From positions 1-39,463 of the forward strand of contig CAMCRZ010000024.1 in the NCBI GenBank assembly GCA_945877425.1: a stretch of DNA of 39,463 nucleotides, given 5' to 3'. A program made the position numbers and the translations under genes. The first letter of the stretch is position 1. Every line of letters starts with the position of its first letter. This DNA is from an uncultured Treponema sp. (lineage in GTDB: Bacteria > Spirochaetota > Spirochaetia > Treponematales > Treponemataceae). Below the pieces are notes generated by a model. The model did no database searches, had not been told where the DNA came from, and was given only the letters and a program-made list of their open reading frames with translations. Below, piece by piece: positions 18,270 to 26,761 of the stretch.

Positions 18270-20216
18270 TCAGTCTAAAGAAGCAAGCTCTTCCCAGCGA
18301 GAATATTTTTGTTCCAGCAAAGACTGAACTTGTGCATATTCAGCGCCTGCTTTCTGTGCTTCCACATAATTGCTGACGGACATCTGTTCCTGCAAAAGAT
18401 TAAGTTTTTCTTCAAGCTCTGAAATTTCATTTTCCAAAGTTTCAAATTCTTTCTGTTCCTTAAATGATTTTTTACGGGGCTTTTCACTTGAAGAAAGAGA
18501 ATTTTCTTCTTTTTTAGATGCAGCGTTCTGTGCAGCCTTTTGCAAAGCTTCAGTTTTTTCTTTGCGGAGCTGTTCTTCTTCAAGTGCAGCTTTTTCTTTT
18601 TTATATTCAATGTACTCTGAACACTTTCCAACGTAACCTGAAACGCTTCCGTCATTTTCAAGAATAAAAAGAGTGTCTGCAACTTTGTCCATAAAATATC
18701 TGTCGTGACTTACAATTAACAGGCAGCCTTTAAACCCAAGCAAAAACTGTTCCAGAATATTCATCGTAAAAATATCAAAGTCGTTTGTAGGTTCGTCTAA
18801 AATCAGAAAGTTAGGATTGCTTAAAAGAAGCCGCACTAAAAACAAACGCTTACGTTCTCCGCCGCTTAAACTTGAAAGTGGTGAGTGCTGAATTTTTCCT
18901 TCAAAGCCAAACTGTTCAAGAAAAAGTGCCGCGCTTAATTCCGTGCCATCATTCATGTGCATAACTTCAGCTGCTTCCTTAACGTATTCAAGTACGCTCA
19001 TATCCATATCTTGAAAAACAGGATTTTGCTGGTAGTAAGCAATTGCCGTATTTTCGCCTTTAACTATAGTGCCGCAGTCTGATTCAAGTTCGCCGGAAAT
19101 TATGTTCAGCAAAGTTGATTTTCCTGTGCCGTTATCTCCAAAAATCCCGATTTTTTCACCTTTGTTGAAAGTGTAGCTGAAATCTTTTAAAACAGGAGTT
19201 GAATTGTTTTTATCAGCCTTAGCGTAACCTTTGGGAAAGTTTTTGCTTATTCCGTGAAGTTCAAGAATTTTTCCGCCAAGACGCCTTCCTGCAACTTCAA
19301 AAGTAAAGCCTTTAGGATTATGAAATTTTTCTCTGTTTATCAAAGCCATATCGTGCTGAATACGTGCTTTCGCTTTAGTTCCACGTGCGCAAGGTCCACG
19401 TAAAAGCCAGTCACGCTCAAAACGCAAGACACTTTCTATTCTTCGTTCAGTGTTAGCTTCAATTTCTGCTTCTATTTCTTTTTTCTCAAGATAAGTGGAA
19501 TAATTTCCTACGTAAAGCTTGATTTTGTTTCTGTCAAGTTCGTAAATGTGATTGCACACTGCATCAAGAAAATATCTGTCGTGGGTAACCATTAAAACGC
19601 TTCTGTTTGTCGTTGCAAGATAATTCTGAAGCCAGCAGATTGTATTTATATCCAGGTGATTTGTAGGTTCATCAAGTAAAAGCAGTTTTGTGTCTTCAAC
19701 TAAAACTTGAGCAAGTGCAACTTTTTTTACCATTCCGCCTGAAAGTTCGCCCATTTTTCTGTTAAGATTGTTTATGCCAAGTGTCGTTAAAATTGAGCTT
19801 ACCTGAGATTCGTAATTCCATAAATCTTTCTGTTCCATCAAATTGTTTAATTCGTTAAACCTGTTCTGAACTGAAGGTGAACTGTCTTTTTCCATAAGCG
19901 AACAGACTTCTTCGTAATCACGTATAATGTCCAGCTTTTTGGAATGTGATTTGAATATATGCTCCCTGATTGTGTCTTCTTTGCTGTAAAGCGGATTTTG
20001 CGGTAAAAAGGAAATGCCTGCTTCTTTGTTTACTACAACTGTTCCTTCGTCTGGAGTAAGCAAGCCTGCTATTGTATTTAAAAGTGTTGATTTTCCTGTG
20101 CCGTTTCGCCCTATAAGTGCAGCCTTGTCTCCTTCATTTAATCCGAATGTAACGTTTGTAAAAAGCGGTTTTTCTCTTCCAATTTTAGCAAGGTTGCTTA
20201 TGCTTAACAAATTCAT
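18270..20216 (-). CDS. uup: ABC-F ATPase, Uup type
   Basis: A 648-residue soluble protein with two ABC cassettes and no membrane segments, acting on ribosomes. Walker A motifs are GRNGTGKST (near residue 37) and GDNGTGKST (near 360). The signatures are LSGGM and LSGGE, and the Walker B motifs DEPTNHLD and DEPTNDFD. A basic, Glu/Lys-rich linker and a C-terminal coiled coil (about 565-648; LENEISELEEKLNLLQEQ) match Uup rather than EttA. Uup members affect ribosome function and transposon excision. The call is firm at family level and good for the Uup subgroup. Confidence 0.88.
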   Translation of the reverse strand: MNLLSISNLAKIGREKPLFTNVTFGLNEGDKAALIGRNGTGKSTLLNTIAGLLTPDEGTVVVNKEAGISFLPQNPLYSKEDTIREHIFKSHSKKLDIIRDYEEVCSLMEKDSSPSVQNRFNELNNLMEQKDLWNYESQVSSILTTLGINNLNRKMGELSGGMVKKVALAQVLVEDTKLLLLDEPTNHLDINTICWLQNYLATTNRSVLMVTHDRYFLDAVCNHIYELDRNKIKLYVGNYSTYLEKKEIEAEIEANTERRIESVLRFERDWLLRGPCARGTKAKARIQHDMALINREKFHNPKGFTFEVAGRRLGGKILELHGISKNFPKGYAKADKNNSTPVLKDFSYTFNKGEKIGIFGDNGTGKSTLLNIISGELESDCGTIVKGENTAIAYYQQNPVFQDMDMSVLEYVKEAAEVMHMNDGTELSAALFLEQFGFEGKIQHSPLSSLSGGERKRLFLVRLLLSNPNFLILDEPTNDFDIFTMNILEQFLLGFKGCLLIVSHDRYFMDKVADTLFILENDGSVSGYVGKCSEYIEYKKEKAALEEEQLRKEKTEALQKAAQNAASKKEENSLSSSEKPRKKSFKEQKEFETLENEISELEEKLNLLQEQMSVSNYVEAQKAGAEYAQVQSLLEQKYSRWEELASLD

Positions 20217-20241
20217 TTCAGTCTCCAGTTTTTTAGTTAAG

Positions 20242-20403
20242 CTATAATATCAATTTATTCGCAGCGTGTCTGTCATGATGCATAGTCTGCAAGCCCTTCT
20301 CGTAAAGCACATACTTATCCGCAAGAACAGCCGCCACCACAGCGTACTTACCAACAACCAGCCCAATATTGAGGAATACACCTTTTTCAAGTAAAATATT
20401 TTT
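20242..20403 (-). repeat. Repeat copy D / coding relic upstream of pepT
   Basis: Read on the minus strand, GGTAAGTACGCT followed by GGCGGCTGTTCT (20353-20320) matches the module junction of copy A. The same strand has an open frame of about 50 codons ending at the TAG at 20242 with protein-like composition (NIGLVVGKYAVVAAVLADKY..., ending AANKLIL). I see no start codon. It could be the tail of a decayed gene from which the repeats derive. No other feature is seen in this gap except an AT-rich stretch before pepT, which has no clear ribosome site. Confidence 0.35.
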
Positions 20404-21636
20404 ATGACAACAATACAATCTTTAAAAGAGCGGTTTCTTAATTACGTAAAAACTTACAGCCAGAGCAGCAGCGGCAATGCAGACAACGGCATAATTCCAA
20501 GTACACCGCAGCAATGGGACATAGCAAAAATCATCTGCAGGGAACTGGAAAACTTAGGTCTTGAAAACGTACAGACAACAGAAAACTGCTACACTTACGG
20601 CTATTTAAAGGCAACACCAGGATTTGAAAACACACCTTCATTTTGCTTACTTGCACACATCGATACAGTAGAAGAAGTTTCGGGCAAAAACGTTGAACCT
20701 TTAGTTTTTGAACATTACGACGGAAAGCCAGTCACACTGCCAGCAGGAATCATTCTAAACCCTGAAGAAGATAAAGCACTTTCTCTTGCAGGAAAAAACG
20801 GCGAAACAATCATTACATCAAGCGGCAGCACACTTTTAGGAGCAGACGATAAAGCCGGAGTTGCAGAAATCATCACATGCATAGAATATCTGGTTAATCA
20901 CCCGGAAGAAGCACACGGACCTGTTGAAGTTTGTTTTTCTCCTGATGAAGAAACTGGACACGGCATGGACAAAATTCCGCTTAATTTAATTAAGTCAAAA
21001 TTTGCATACACAGTTGACGGCGGACACATTGGCGAACTTGAAACTGAATGTTTTAACGCATACAAAAGCGAAATATTTTTTACAGGAAAATCAAAGCACA
21101 CAGGAACAGCCCGGCCTGATATGGTAAACGCAGTTACAATGGCATCACACTTTCTGCAAAATCTTCCTGCAAACGAACGCCCCGAAACAACAGACGGCTA
21201 CCAGGGATTTTACGCACCAATGAATGTAAGCGGTTCAATTGAAAATGCTCAGGTAACACTTTTCCTAAGGGATTTTTCGGAAGAAGGCATGAAAAAACGC
21301 ATTCAACTTGTAGAAAATCTGGCAGCATTAACGGCACAGACAACAGGCGGAAAGTGCAAAGTCAAGCACACACAGCAATACCTTAATATGAAAAATGAAC
21401 TTGATAAAAATCCTTGCGTTACGGAAAAACTTTTAAGGGCTTACAAAAAAGCTGGAGTTGAACCAGTATTTACGCCAATCCGCGGAGGAACAGACGGCTC
21501 ACGTCTTACAGAAATGGGAATTCCTGCACCAAACATTTTTACAGGCGGACACAATTTTCATTCACTTTACGAATGGGCAAGTTTAGATCAAATGTACAAA
21601 ACCGTACAAATTCTGATTGAACTTTCTAAAGTATGA
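20404..21636 (+). CDS. pepT: Peptidase T (tripeptide aminopeptidase)
   Basis: Cytosolic M20-family zinc peptidase that removes the N-terminal residue of tripeptides. Length (410) is as usual for PepT. Visible metal and catalytic motifs are LLAHIDTVEEVSG (His/Asp), TLLGADDKAGVAEI (bridging Asp), FSPDEETGHGMDKI (Glu-Glu pair), TVDGGHIGELETE and the C-terminal FTGGHNFHSLYEW (metal His). It stands alone on the plus strand, 65 bases before murA. With the peptide-binding protein at 34279 it fits an organism that uses peptides. Confidence 0.95.
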   Translation: MTTIQSLKERFLNYVKTYSQSSSGNADNGIIPSTPQQWDIAKIICRELENLGLENVQTTENCYTYGYLKATPGFENTPSFCLLAHIDTVEEVSGKNVEPLVFEHYDGKPVTLPAGIILNPEEDKALSLAGKNGETIITSSGSTLLGADDKAGVAEIITCIEYLVNHPEEAHGPVEVCFSPDEETGHGMDKIPLNLIKSKFAYTVDGGHIGELETECFNAYKSEIFFTGKSKHTGTARPDMVNAVTMASHFLQNLPANERPETTDGYQGFYAPMNVSGSIENAQVTLFLRDFSEEGMKKRIQLVENLAALTAQTTGGKCKVKHTQQYLNMKNELDKNPCVTEKLLRAYKKAGVEPVFTPIRGGTDGSRLTEMGIPAPNIFTGGHNFHSLYEWASLDQMYKTVQILIELSKV

Positions 21637-21701
21637 ATTGTATAATTCAGAATATTTAAATTACATCTTAAAAATTGCAGTAACATTAAATTGAGGAAAA
21701 A

Positions 21702-22985
21702 ATGTACGAATATCTAATTGAAGGCGGATTTCCAATCAAAGGAACAGTCAAAGCCAGCGGAAACAAAAATGCAGCACTTCCATGCATTGCAGCAGCACTT
21801 TTAACAGACGAAGAAATTGTTTTAAAAAACATTCCCGAAATTGAAGACACAGCCGTTATGCTCAGCATACTCGAATCACTTGGAGTAAGCGTAAAAAAAA
21901 CAGACAGCCACACATGGAAAGTTAAAGCTGAACAAATCCAGCGATTTGAAATTCCACCTGAAATGAGCAGGAAAATCCGTGCATCTATTTTGTTTGCAGG
22001 ACCTCTTATTGCACGATGCGGAAAAGCACTTATGCTTCCTCCAGGCGGCGACGTTATTGGGCGTAGAAGATTAGACACACACTTTCTGGCATTACAGGAA
22101 CTTGGCGCAAGAATTACACTTTCCAGCAAAATCGAATTCAGTGCAAATAAACTTGTAGGCGCAGAAATATTCCTTGACGAAGCATCTGTAACGGCAACAG
22201 AAAATGCAGTTATGGCAGCAGTACTTGCAGAAGGTCACACAGAAATTACAAATGCAGCCAGCGAACCTCACATTCAGGATTTGTGCAATATGCTTGTTTC
22301 TATGGGTGCAAAAATTTCAGGAATAGGTTCAAACATACTTCAGATAGACGGCGTTAAAAAACTTCACGGCACAGAATTTGAAATAGGCCCGGACTTTATG
22401 GAAATAGGTTCATACATTGGACTTGCAGCAGCAGCACGGGGTTCTATTGTAATTGAAGGCGTAAGAGAAAAAGATCTCCGGCCGCTTAGAATTGCATTCA
22501 GCAAACTGGGCATTACATGGCAGGTTGAAGGCACAACTTTAACAGTTTCAGCAGCACAGGAATTAAAGGTAAACTCTGACGTTGGAGGAATGATTCCAAA
22601 AATTGACGATTCCCCATGGCCTGGTTTTCCTCCTGATTTAACATCGATTATGACGGTAGTTGCAACTCAAGTAGAAGGCACAGTTCTTATATTTGAAAAA
22701 ATGTTTGAAAGCAGAATGTTCTTTGTAGACAAGCTTATAAGCATGGGAGCAAGAATTACACTGTGCGATCCACATAGGGCTGTTGTAAGCGGACCAAGCG
22801 CACTTCACGGCGAACACTTAGTTTCCCCTGACGTAAGGGCCGGCATGGCTATGGTAATTGCAGCATTGATTGCAAGAGGAGAAAGCCGCATAAGCAACGT
22901 TTATCAGGTTGAACGAGGATACGAACACTTAGTTGAAAATCTCCAGAATTTAGGCGCCCATATTCAAAGAGTAAACGTAGACTAA
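21702..22985 (+). CDS. murA: UDP-N-acetylglucosamine 1-carboxyvinyltransferase MurA with Asp at the fosfomycin position
   Basis: First committed enzyme of peptidoglycan synthesis; it adds enolpyruvate from PEP to UDP-GlcNAc. At 427 residues it shows the family features: N-terminal GTVKASGNKNAALPCIAAAL with the catalytic Lys22, the active loop near 112-126, and C-terminal RAGMAMVIAALIARGES. In the loop the sequence is PPGGDVIGRR: the position of the usual active-site Cys (Cys115 in E. coli) is Asp117. The same Cys-to-Asp change in Chlamydia, Mycobacterium and Borrelia makes the enzyme insensitive to fosfomycin. A GAGG ribosome site precedes the ATG. Confidence 0.94.
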   Translation: MYEYLIEGGFPIKGTVKASGNKNAALPCIAAALLTDEEIVLKNIPEIEDTAVMLSILESLGVSVKKTDSHTWKVKAEQIQRFEIPPEMSRKIRASILFAGPLIARCGKALMLPPGGDVIGRRRLDTHFLALQELGARITLSSKIEFSANKLVGAEIFLDEASVTATENAVMAAVLAEGHTEITNAASEPHIQDLCNMLVSMGAKISGIGSNILQIDGVKKLHGTEFEIGPDFMEIGSYIGLAAAARGSIVIEGVREKDLRPLRIAFSKLGITWQVEGTTLTVSAAQELKVNSDVGGMIPKIDDSPWPGFPPDLTSIMTVVATQVEGTVLIFEKMFESRMFFVDKLISMGARITLCDPHRAVVSGPSALHGEHLVSPDVRAGMAMVIAALIARGESRISNVYQVERGYEHLVENLQNLGAHIQRVNVD

Positions 22986-22994
22986 AACACGCCT

Positions 22995-23104
22995 GGGCAG
23001 GCAGTTCTCTAAAATAAAGGCGCCAGATGCAGAAGTCAGGTGCAAAAAGTGCATGCTTATGTGCAGCGTTTTGGAATAAGAGGCAGCCTGCCGGCAAGTA
23101 CGCT
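22995..23104 (+). repeat. Dispersed intergenic repeat, copy B
   Basis: Module 2 (22995-23048; GGCAGTTCTCTAAAATAAAG, GGCGC, AGGTGCAAAAA) comes first and module 1 (23061-23104; GTGCAGCG, GGAATAAGAGGCAGC, GGCAAGTACGCT) second, the reverse of copy A. The repeat fills the gap between convergent murA and the membrane-protein gene, so it may also be where those transcripts end. Confidence 0.6.
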
Positions 23105-23113
23105 TTTTACAAA

Positions 23114-24934
23114 TCACTCTTTTCTAGAAACAAACATTATGGAGTCGAAAATAAAAATTGACGTATACAAAACGATTGCCACAATCAGCGCAAGAGAACC
23201 GCAAGTTCCCACAAGAACGTAATTTATTATTTCGTAAATGTAATTGCAAAGTTCCAGCACAACGTACACAATCATGTTGAAAAAAGGAAGCACTAAAAGC
23301 CACAAAAACTTAAAGTGAGCATTTTTATCTTCAATACGGTAATTCCATCCAAACGAAGCAAAGAAAATAAAAAGAATTAAAATAAACAGCGGATACATTG
23401 CCCTGCACAAAAAGCACTGGTTAAAAAGTTCATCTGCATATCCAAAGTTCCATTTTTTATTTAAAAACGAAAACAGCGAAACAAAAGACATATTTTCTGC
23501 ACCACAGGAAGCTTCACTGATTACGGAAAAATCATCAAAAGACATCGGAAGCAAAATCAAACCTGTACAAACTGATTCCCTGTTTTCATAATCATCAGCA
23601 AAAACATATTCAGGTTTAGAAATCAACCCTTCCGTATTTCTGTCCACCGACTGAAGCAGAACCTGAGGAATGTATTTCCACGATTTGTCTATTCCTAAAG
23701 TAAGTGCATCTTCTTCACTGAAATTTGAAGTTTTGACAGCAGTAATTTTTCCAAAAGGCACAGAAAATGAATAATTAAGCTTTCCGTTTTTATCAAAATT
23801 AACTACAGTAAATCCTTCAACGTAACGCACAAGACCGCCGGCTTTATTTATGTCCATAGATCTTTTTATGTAATAAACTGATTTTCCGCCTTCAATGTTT
23901 TCAAGTGTAAAATAAATGTTGTGCTGATTTGCCAGCTCATTCATGTCTTCTGTTTCATCAAAAAAGAAATAACTTCCTTCAAGATCTTCTTTTGCAAGTT
24001 CAAAAAATTCATTTACGTCAGGAGTAACGTTTACATCAGTGCATGACAAAAGGTTTTTGAAAATATAGTAAGCCTTTAGGGAATCGCCGTAATTTAATGC
24101 AATGTAACCTTCTTTCTTTTTAAGATAATAATTTCTTTCTGCTTCATTGGAAAAAGCTTTCGGCTGCTGCAGTTCATTCCACGCTTCGTTAGCCGCAGAA
24201 ACAGCCTGTGAAAAATTCGTATCAGTTCCGTCGCATCCTTCAACAGCAAGATTTGCCCAGTAATGTGCTTCAAACCATTCGCCTTTACCTGCAGCCGCTT
24301 TTGACTTTTGAATAAGTTCATAAGGAGTGTATCCTTTGTTTTCAGTTTGATGAGGTTTAAGTTCAGCTTTTAAAGGCACGATATTTTCACTTTCTTCAAA
24401 ATGCTTTTCTACATCATACAAATCTTCTGCACGCTTTAAAACTCCGGCAGCAGCTTTATCTCCGCCAGAAATTTCCACAGCCATTTGTCCGTACTGAATT
24501 GCAAGGGCGTACTTTTTTTCAGCAATAAAATCTTCCGCAGTATCAAGGATTTCCCTAAGTTCAATAGGAGCTTTTTCTTTTTTCGCAAGGCTGGAATTTA
24601 TCTGCGGCAGAAAAATTTCTTTGGCAAGTTCCAGCACAAGAATAAGAATTAAACTGAAAATAATGCAGTTCCTGAACCGAACTATCATTGCAGAAGAAAA
24701 CCGCTGCCTGCTTCCCGTACCGCATTTCTGCCACTGCACTGAACAGGCAACAGCAAATGAACTTAAAAAAACAGAAGGCAGGAATATGAAAAAATACTTC
24801 ATTCCCCGAAGAAATTTGTAGCCGGAAACATCAACTCCAAGAAGAGGAGGAACATCAATTACACAGGAACAGATTATACAGGCAGCAAAAACAACTACTG
24901 TATAAATCCCCAGAATAAGCAAAACTTTTTTCAT
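23114..24934 (-). CDS. Large unrecognised membrane protein with 3+3 helix topology
   Basis: I do not recognise a family. The 606 residues begin with three hydrophobic helices (about 4-24, 43-66, 88-108). A large soluble part of about 400 residues follows, the first half helical and TPR-like (AEDFIAEKKYALAIQYGQMA; SLKAYYIFKNLL), the second half probably beta-rich. The protein ends with three or four helices (about 507-600). Three helices, a big domain and three helices recalls LptF/LptG lipid exporters, as does the paired smaller gene upstream. The soluble part here is far larger than in LptF/G and sequence motifs do not clearly match. The ATG directly follows the stop of that upstream gene. 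Confidence 0.6.
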   Translation of the reverse strand: MKKVLLILGIYTVVVFAACIICSCVIDVPPLLGVDVSGYKFLRGMKYFFIFLPSVFLSSFAVACSVQWQKCGTGSRQRFSSAMIVRFRNCIIFSLILILVLELAKEIFLPQINSSLAKKEKAPIELREILDTAEDFIAEKKYALAIQYGQMAVEISGGDKAAAGVLKRAEDLYDVEKHFEESENIVPLKAELKPHQTENKGYTPYELIQKSKAAAGKGEWFEAHYWANLAVEGCDGTDTNFSQAVSAANEAWNELQQPKAFSNEAERNYYLKKKEGYIALNYGDSLKAYYIFKNLLSCTDVNVTPDVNEFFELAKEDLEGSYFFFDETEDMNELANQHNIYFTLENIEGGKSVYYIKRSMDINKAGGLVRYVEGFTVVNFDKNGKLNYSFSVPFGKITAVKTSNFSEEDALTLGIDKSWKYIPQVLLQSVDRNTEGLISKPEYVFADDYENRESVCTGLILLPMSFDDFSVISEASCGAENMSFVSLFSFLNKKWNFGYADELFNQCFLCRAMYPLFILILFIFFASFGWNYRIEDKNAHFKFLWLLVLPFFNMIVYVVLELCNYIYEIINYVLVGTCGSLALIVAIVLYTSIFIFDSIMFVSRKE

Positions 24935-25900
24935 TTAAAAATCATCCGTATAAGAATTAAAAGGCACAGCCTTATTTTTATTATGAATGTAAACAACTAT
25001 TCCAAAGACAACAAGAAATGCAAAAACCAAAACGTTGCACAAAAACACAAACATATTTCCCGGAAAACCATTTACAGCTTTGGCAAAAAGAGTCTGGGCT
25101 TCAACAAAAAGCTTTCCTTCGTAGCACAAAAAATTAAAATACAGAATTTCTGCATAAAATACCAGCACAAGAGAAACATTCAGAATACGCCATGAAGAAA
25201 CCTGACGCAGACACACGCAGCCAAGCAAAGCAAGTCCTAAACTTGAAAAAGTCATCCACCACAAATAATTTTTTCCTGCAGCCCTTTTTCCGTGCATGCA
25301 CAATTTTTTGTAAGCTTCTGTAAAAAAAGAAACAACTTTTCCCATTGCCATATCAGACTTTACGAGAGAATCCCTGAAATCTTCATCATTGTTTTCAATC
25401 TGACAGTCGCTAAAAAATTCTGCCCTGCCGTTCTGGATTTTCAGCCCGTCGTAACTGCCGTTTTCGTTTGCACGTGAATAGTAAACTACAGAATCATCGC
25501 TTAAAGTCCTGAAATATCCGGAAGAAAGGCTTTCCACAGGATTCTGAGAATTAAGCTGCCTGTTAAACTCTTTTTCAAGAACAATTGTTAAAGGCATCAG
25601 CACTAACCAGGAAACAGCATAAAGAATTCCGTAAACTGCAACAATTGCGCCGCTATGCATTTTGTGCCTGATTATATAAAACACAAGAAAAATTCCACTG
25701 ATGCATAAAGAAAAAGGCGTAAAGACCAGCATTCCCTTAATAAAAAGAACATCATTAAAAAGCTTAATGTTTTCTCCTGCAATGGAATTTGAACAAAGAC
25801 AGTAAACCATGTAAATAAGTCCGCCACCTGCAATGCTCATTGCAAGAACAATTACATTAACAAGAAATAAAAATAATGTAGATTTTAAAAAGCCCTTCAT
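24935..25900 (-). CDS. Unrecognised membrane protein paired with the 606-residue gene
   Basis: I do not recognise a family. From the ATG at 25900 the protein has 321 residues; an in-frame TTG at 25936 would add 12. Three helices lie in the first 120 residues (KSTLFLFLVNVIVLAMS...; MLVFTPFSLCISGIFLVFY; GILYAVSWLVLMPL). A soluble stretch of about 100 residues follows, and then three helices up to a short charged tail. Its stop codon touches the start of the next gene, so the two are one operon and probably one complex. Topology mirrors that of its partner. Confidence 0.55.
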   Translation of the reverse strand: MKGFLKSTLFLFLVNVIVLAMSIAGGGLIYMVYCLCSNSIAGENIKLFNDVLFIKGMLVFTPFSLCISGIFLVFYIIRHKMHSGAIVAVYGILYAVSWLVLMPLTIVLEKEFNRQLNSQNPVESLSSGYFRTLSDDSVVYYSRANENGSYDGLKIQNGRAEFFSDCQIENNDEDFRDSLVKSDMAMGKVVSFFTEAYKKLCMHGKRAAGKNYLWWMTFSSLGLALLGCVCLRQVSSWRILNVSLVLVFYAEILYFNFLCYEGKLFVEAQTLFAKAVNGFPGNMFVFLCNVLVFAFLVVFGIVVYIHNKNKAVPFNSYTDDF

Positions 25901-26023
25901 CACTAAAAGAATACCATTAAAATCCTTGAAACTCAATTATAAAATCCAGGTTAAAATTTCCATGACGTTTAAAAAATAAGTTATTGCTAGACAGAATGGA
26001 CTTTTTTGAGTAATATTTGAGGT

Positions 26024-26572
26024 ATGAATAATGAATTCGTTCCCGGATTTGATGATGACAAAGATGACACACTGAAAATTTCGCTGGAAATTATAGATGG
26101 AGTAGACAACGGAATTTTAGTTTCTCTAAACGGATACATTGACACTTACAATTCTGTATTTTTTCAAAAGCAGGTTGGTAAGATTATTTCTGCCGGATAT
26201 GTAAGACTTATCTTTGCATGTTCAAACTTAAGCTATGTTTCGTCTACTGGTATTGGTTCCTTTACTTCATTCCTTAAACTTGTAAAGCCAAGAAGCGGCG
26301 ACATTGTTCTTATGAACATTCAGCCAAAAGTTTACGAAGTATTCCAGCTTTTAGGTTTCAGTCAGTTTTTTCACATTAAAGAAAATCTTTCTGATTCAAT
26401 AAAATTCTTTTCAGAAGGTGATGCAGAACCTGTTGTTACTGTATTTCCTAAAGTGTTTAACTGCCCTGTCTGCAACAGAAAGCTTAAGGCTTCAAAAAGC
26501 GGAAGGTTTCGCTGTTCAGACTGTAAGTCTATCATTGCAATTGATCAGACAGGCAACGTTTTCCTTGGATAA
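26024..26572 (+). CDS. STAS-domain protein with C-terminal zinc ribbon
   Basis: A 182-residue cytosolic protein. Residues about 15-125 form a STAS domain of the anti-anti-sigma type, with the phosphorylatable serine region in LSYVSSTGIGSFTSFLKL. About residues 145-182 carry two Cys pairs (CPVC ... CSDC), a zinc ribbon not usual in SpoIIAA-like proteins. A TGAGGT ribosome site precedes the ATG. No kinase or phosphatase partner is adjacent. A good terminator follows at 26608, so it is a single-gene unit. The STAS call is firm; what it controls is unknown. Confidence 0.85.
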   Translation: MNNEFVPGFDDDKDDTLKISLEIIDGVDNGILVSLNGYIDTYNSVFFQKQVGKIISAGYVRLIFACSNLSYVSSTGIGSFTSFLKLVKPRSGDIVLMNIQPKVYEVFQLLGFSQFFHIKENLSDSIKFFSEGDAEPVVTVFPKVFNCPVCNRKLKASKSGRFRCSDCKSIIAIDQTGNVFLG

Positions 26573-26607
26573 TTACAAGATTACAGTTTAGTTGTTGTTT
26601 TTGTTAG

Positions 26608-26637
26608 CCGGATTCAAAATCGAGTCCGGTTTTTTTA
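26608..26637 (+). terminator. Terminator of the STAS gene
   Basis: Stem CCGGATTC (26608-26615) with GAGTCCGG (26622-26629), one G-T pair, followed by a run of eight T. It lies 35 bases past the stop codon. Confidence 0.85.
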
Positions 26638-26704
26638 TGCACCTGCACACTGCACAAAGTCCATCGGCAAAGCACAAAGCACAAACAATCAAGTCACATT
26701 TTAC

Positions 26705-26758
26705 TTGCTTAACAACATAATCATCTTATATAATTAAATTTACAATTGTTGAAACAAT
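26705..26758 (+). promoter_or_regulatory. Promoter and palindrome before the DUF2804-like gene
   Basis: TTGCTT (26705-26710), an 18-bp spacer and TATAAT (26729-26734) make a plausible sigma-70 promoter. A palindrome ATTGTT-ga-AACAAT (26745-26758) ends four bases before the ATG at 26762, in the place where a Shine-Dalgarno would be; none is visible. Confidence 0.5.
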
Positions 26759-26761
26759 CGC

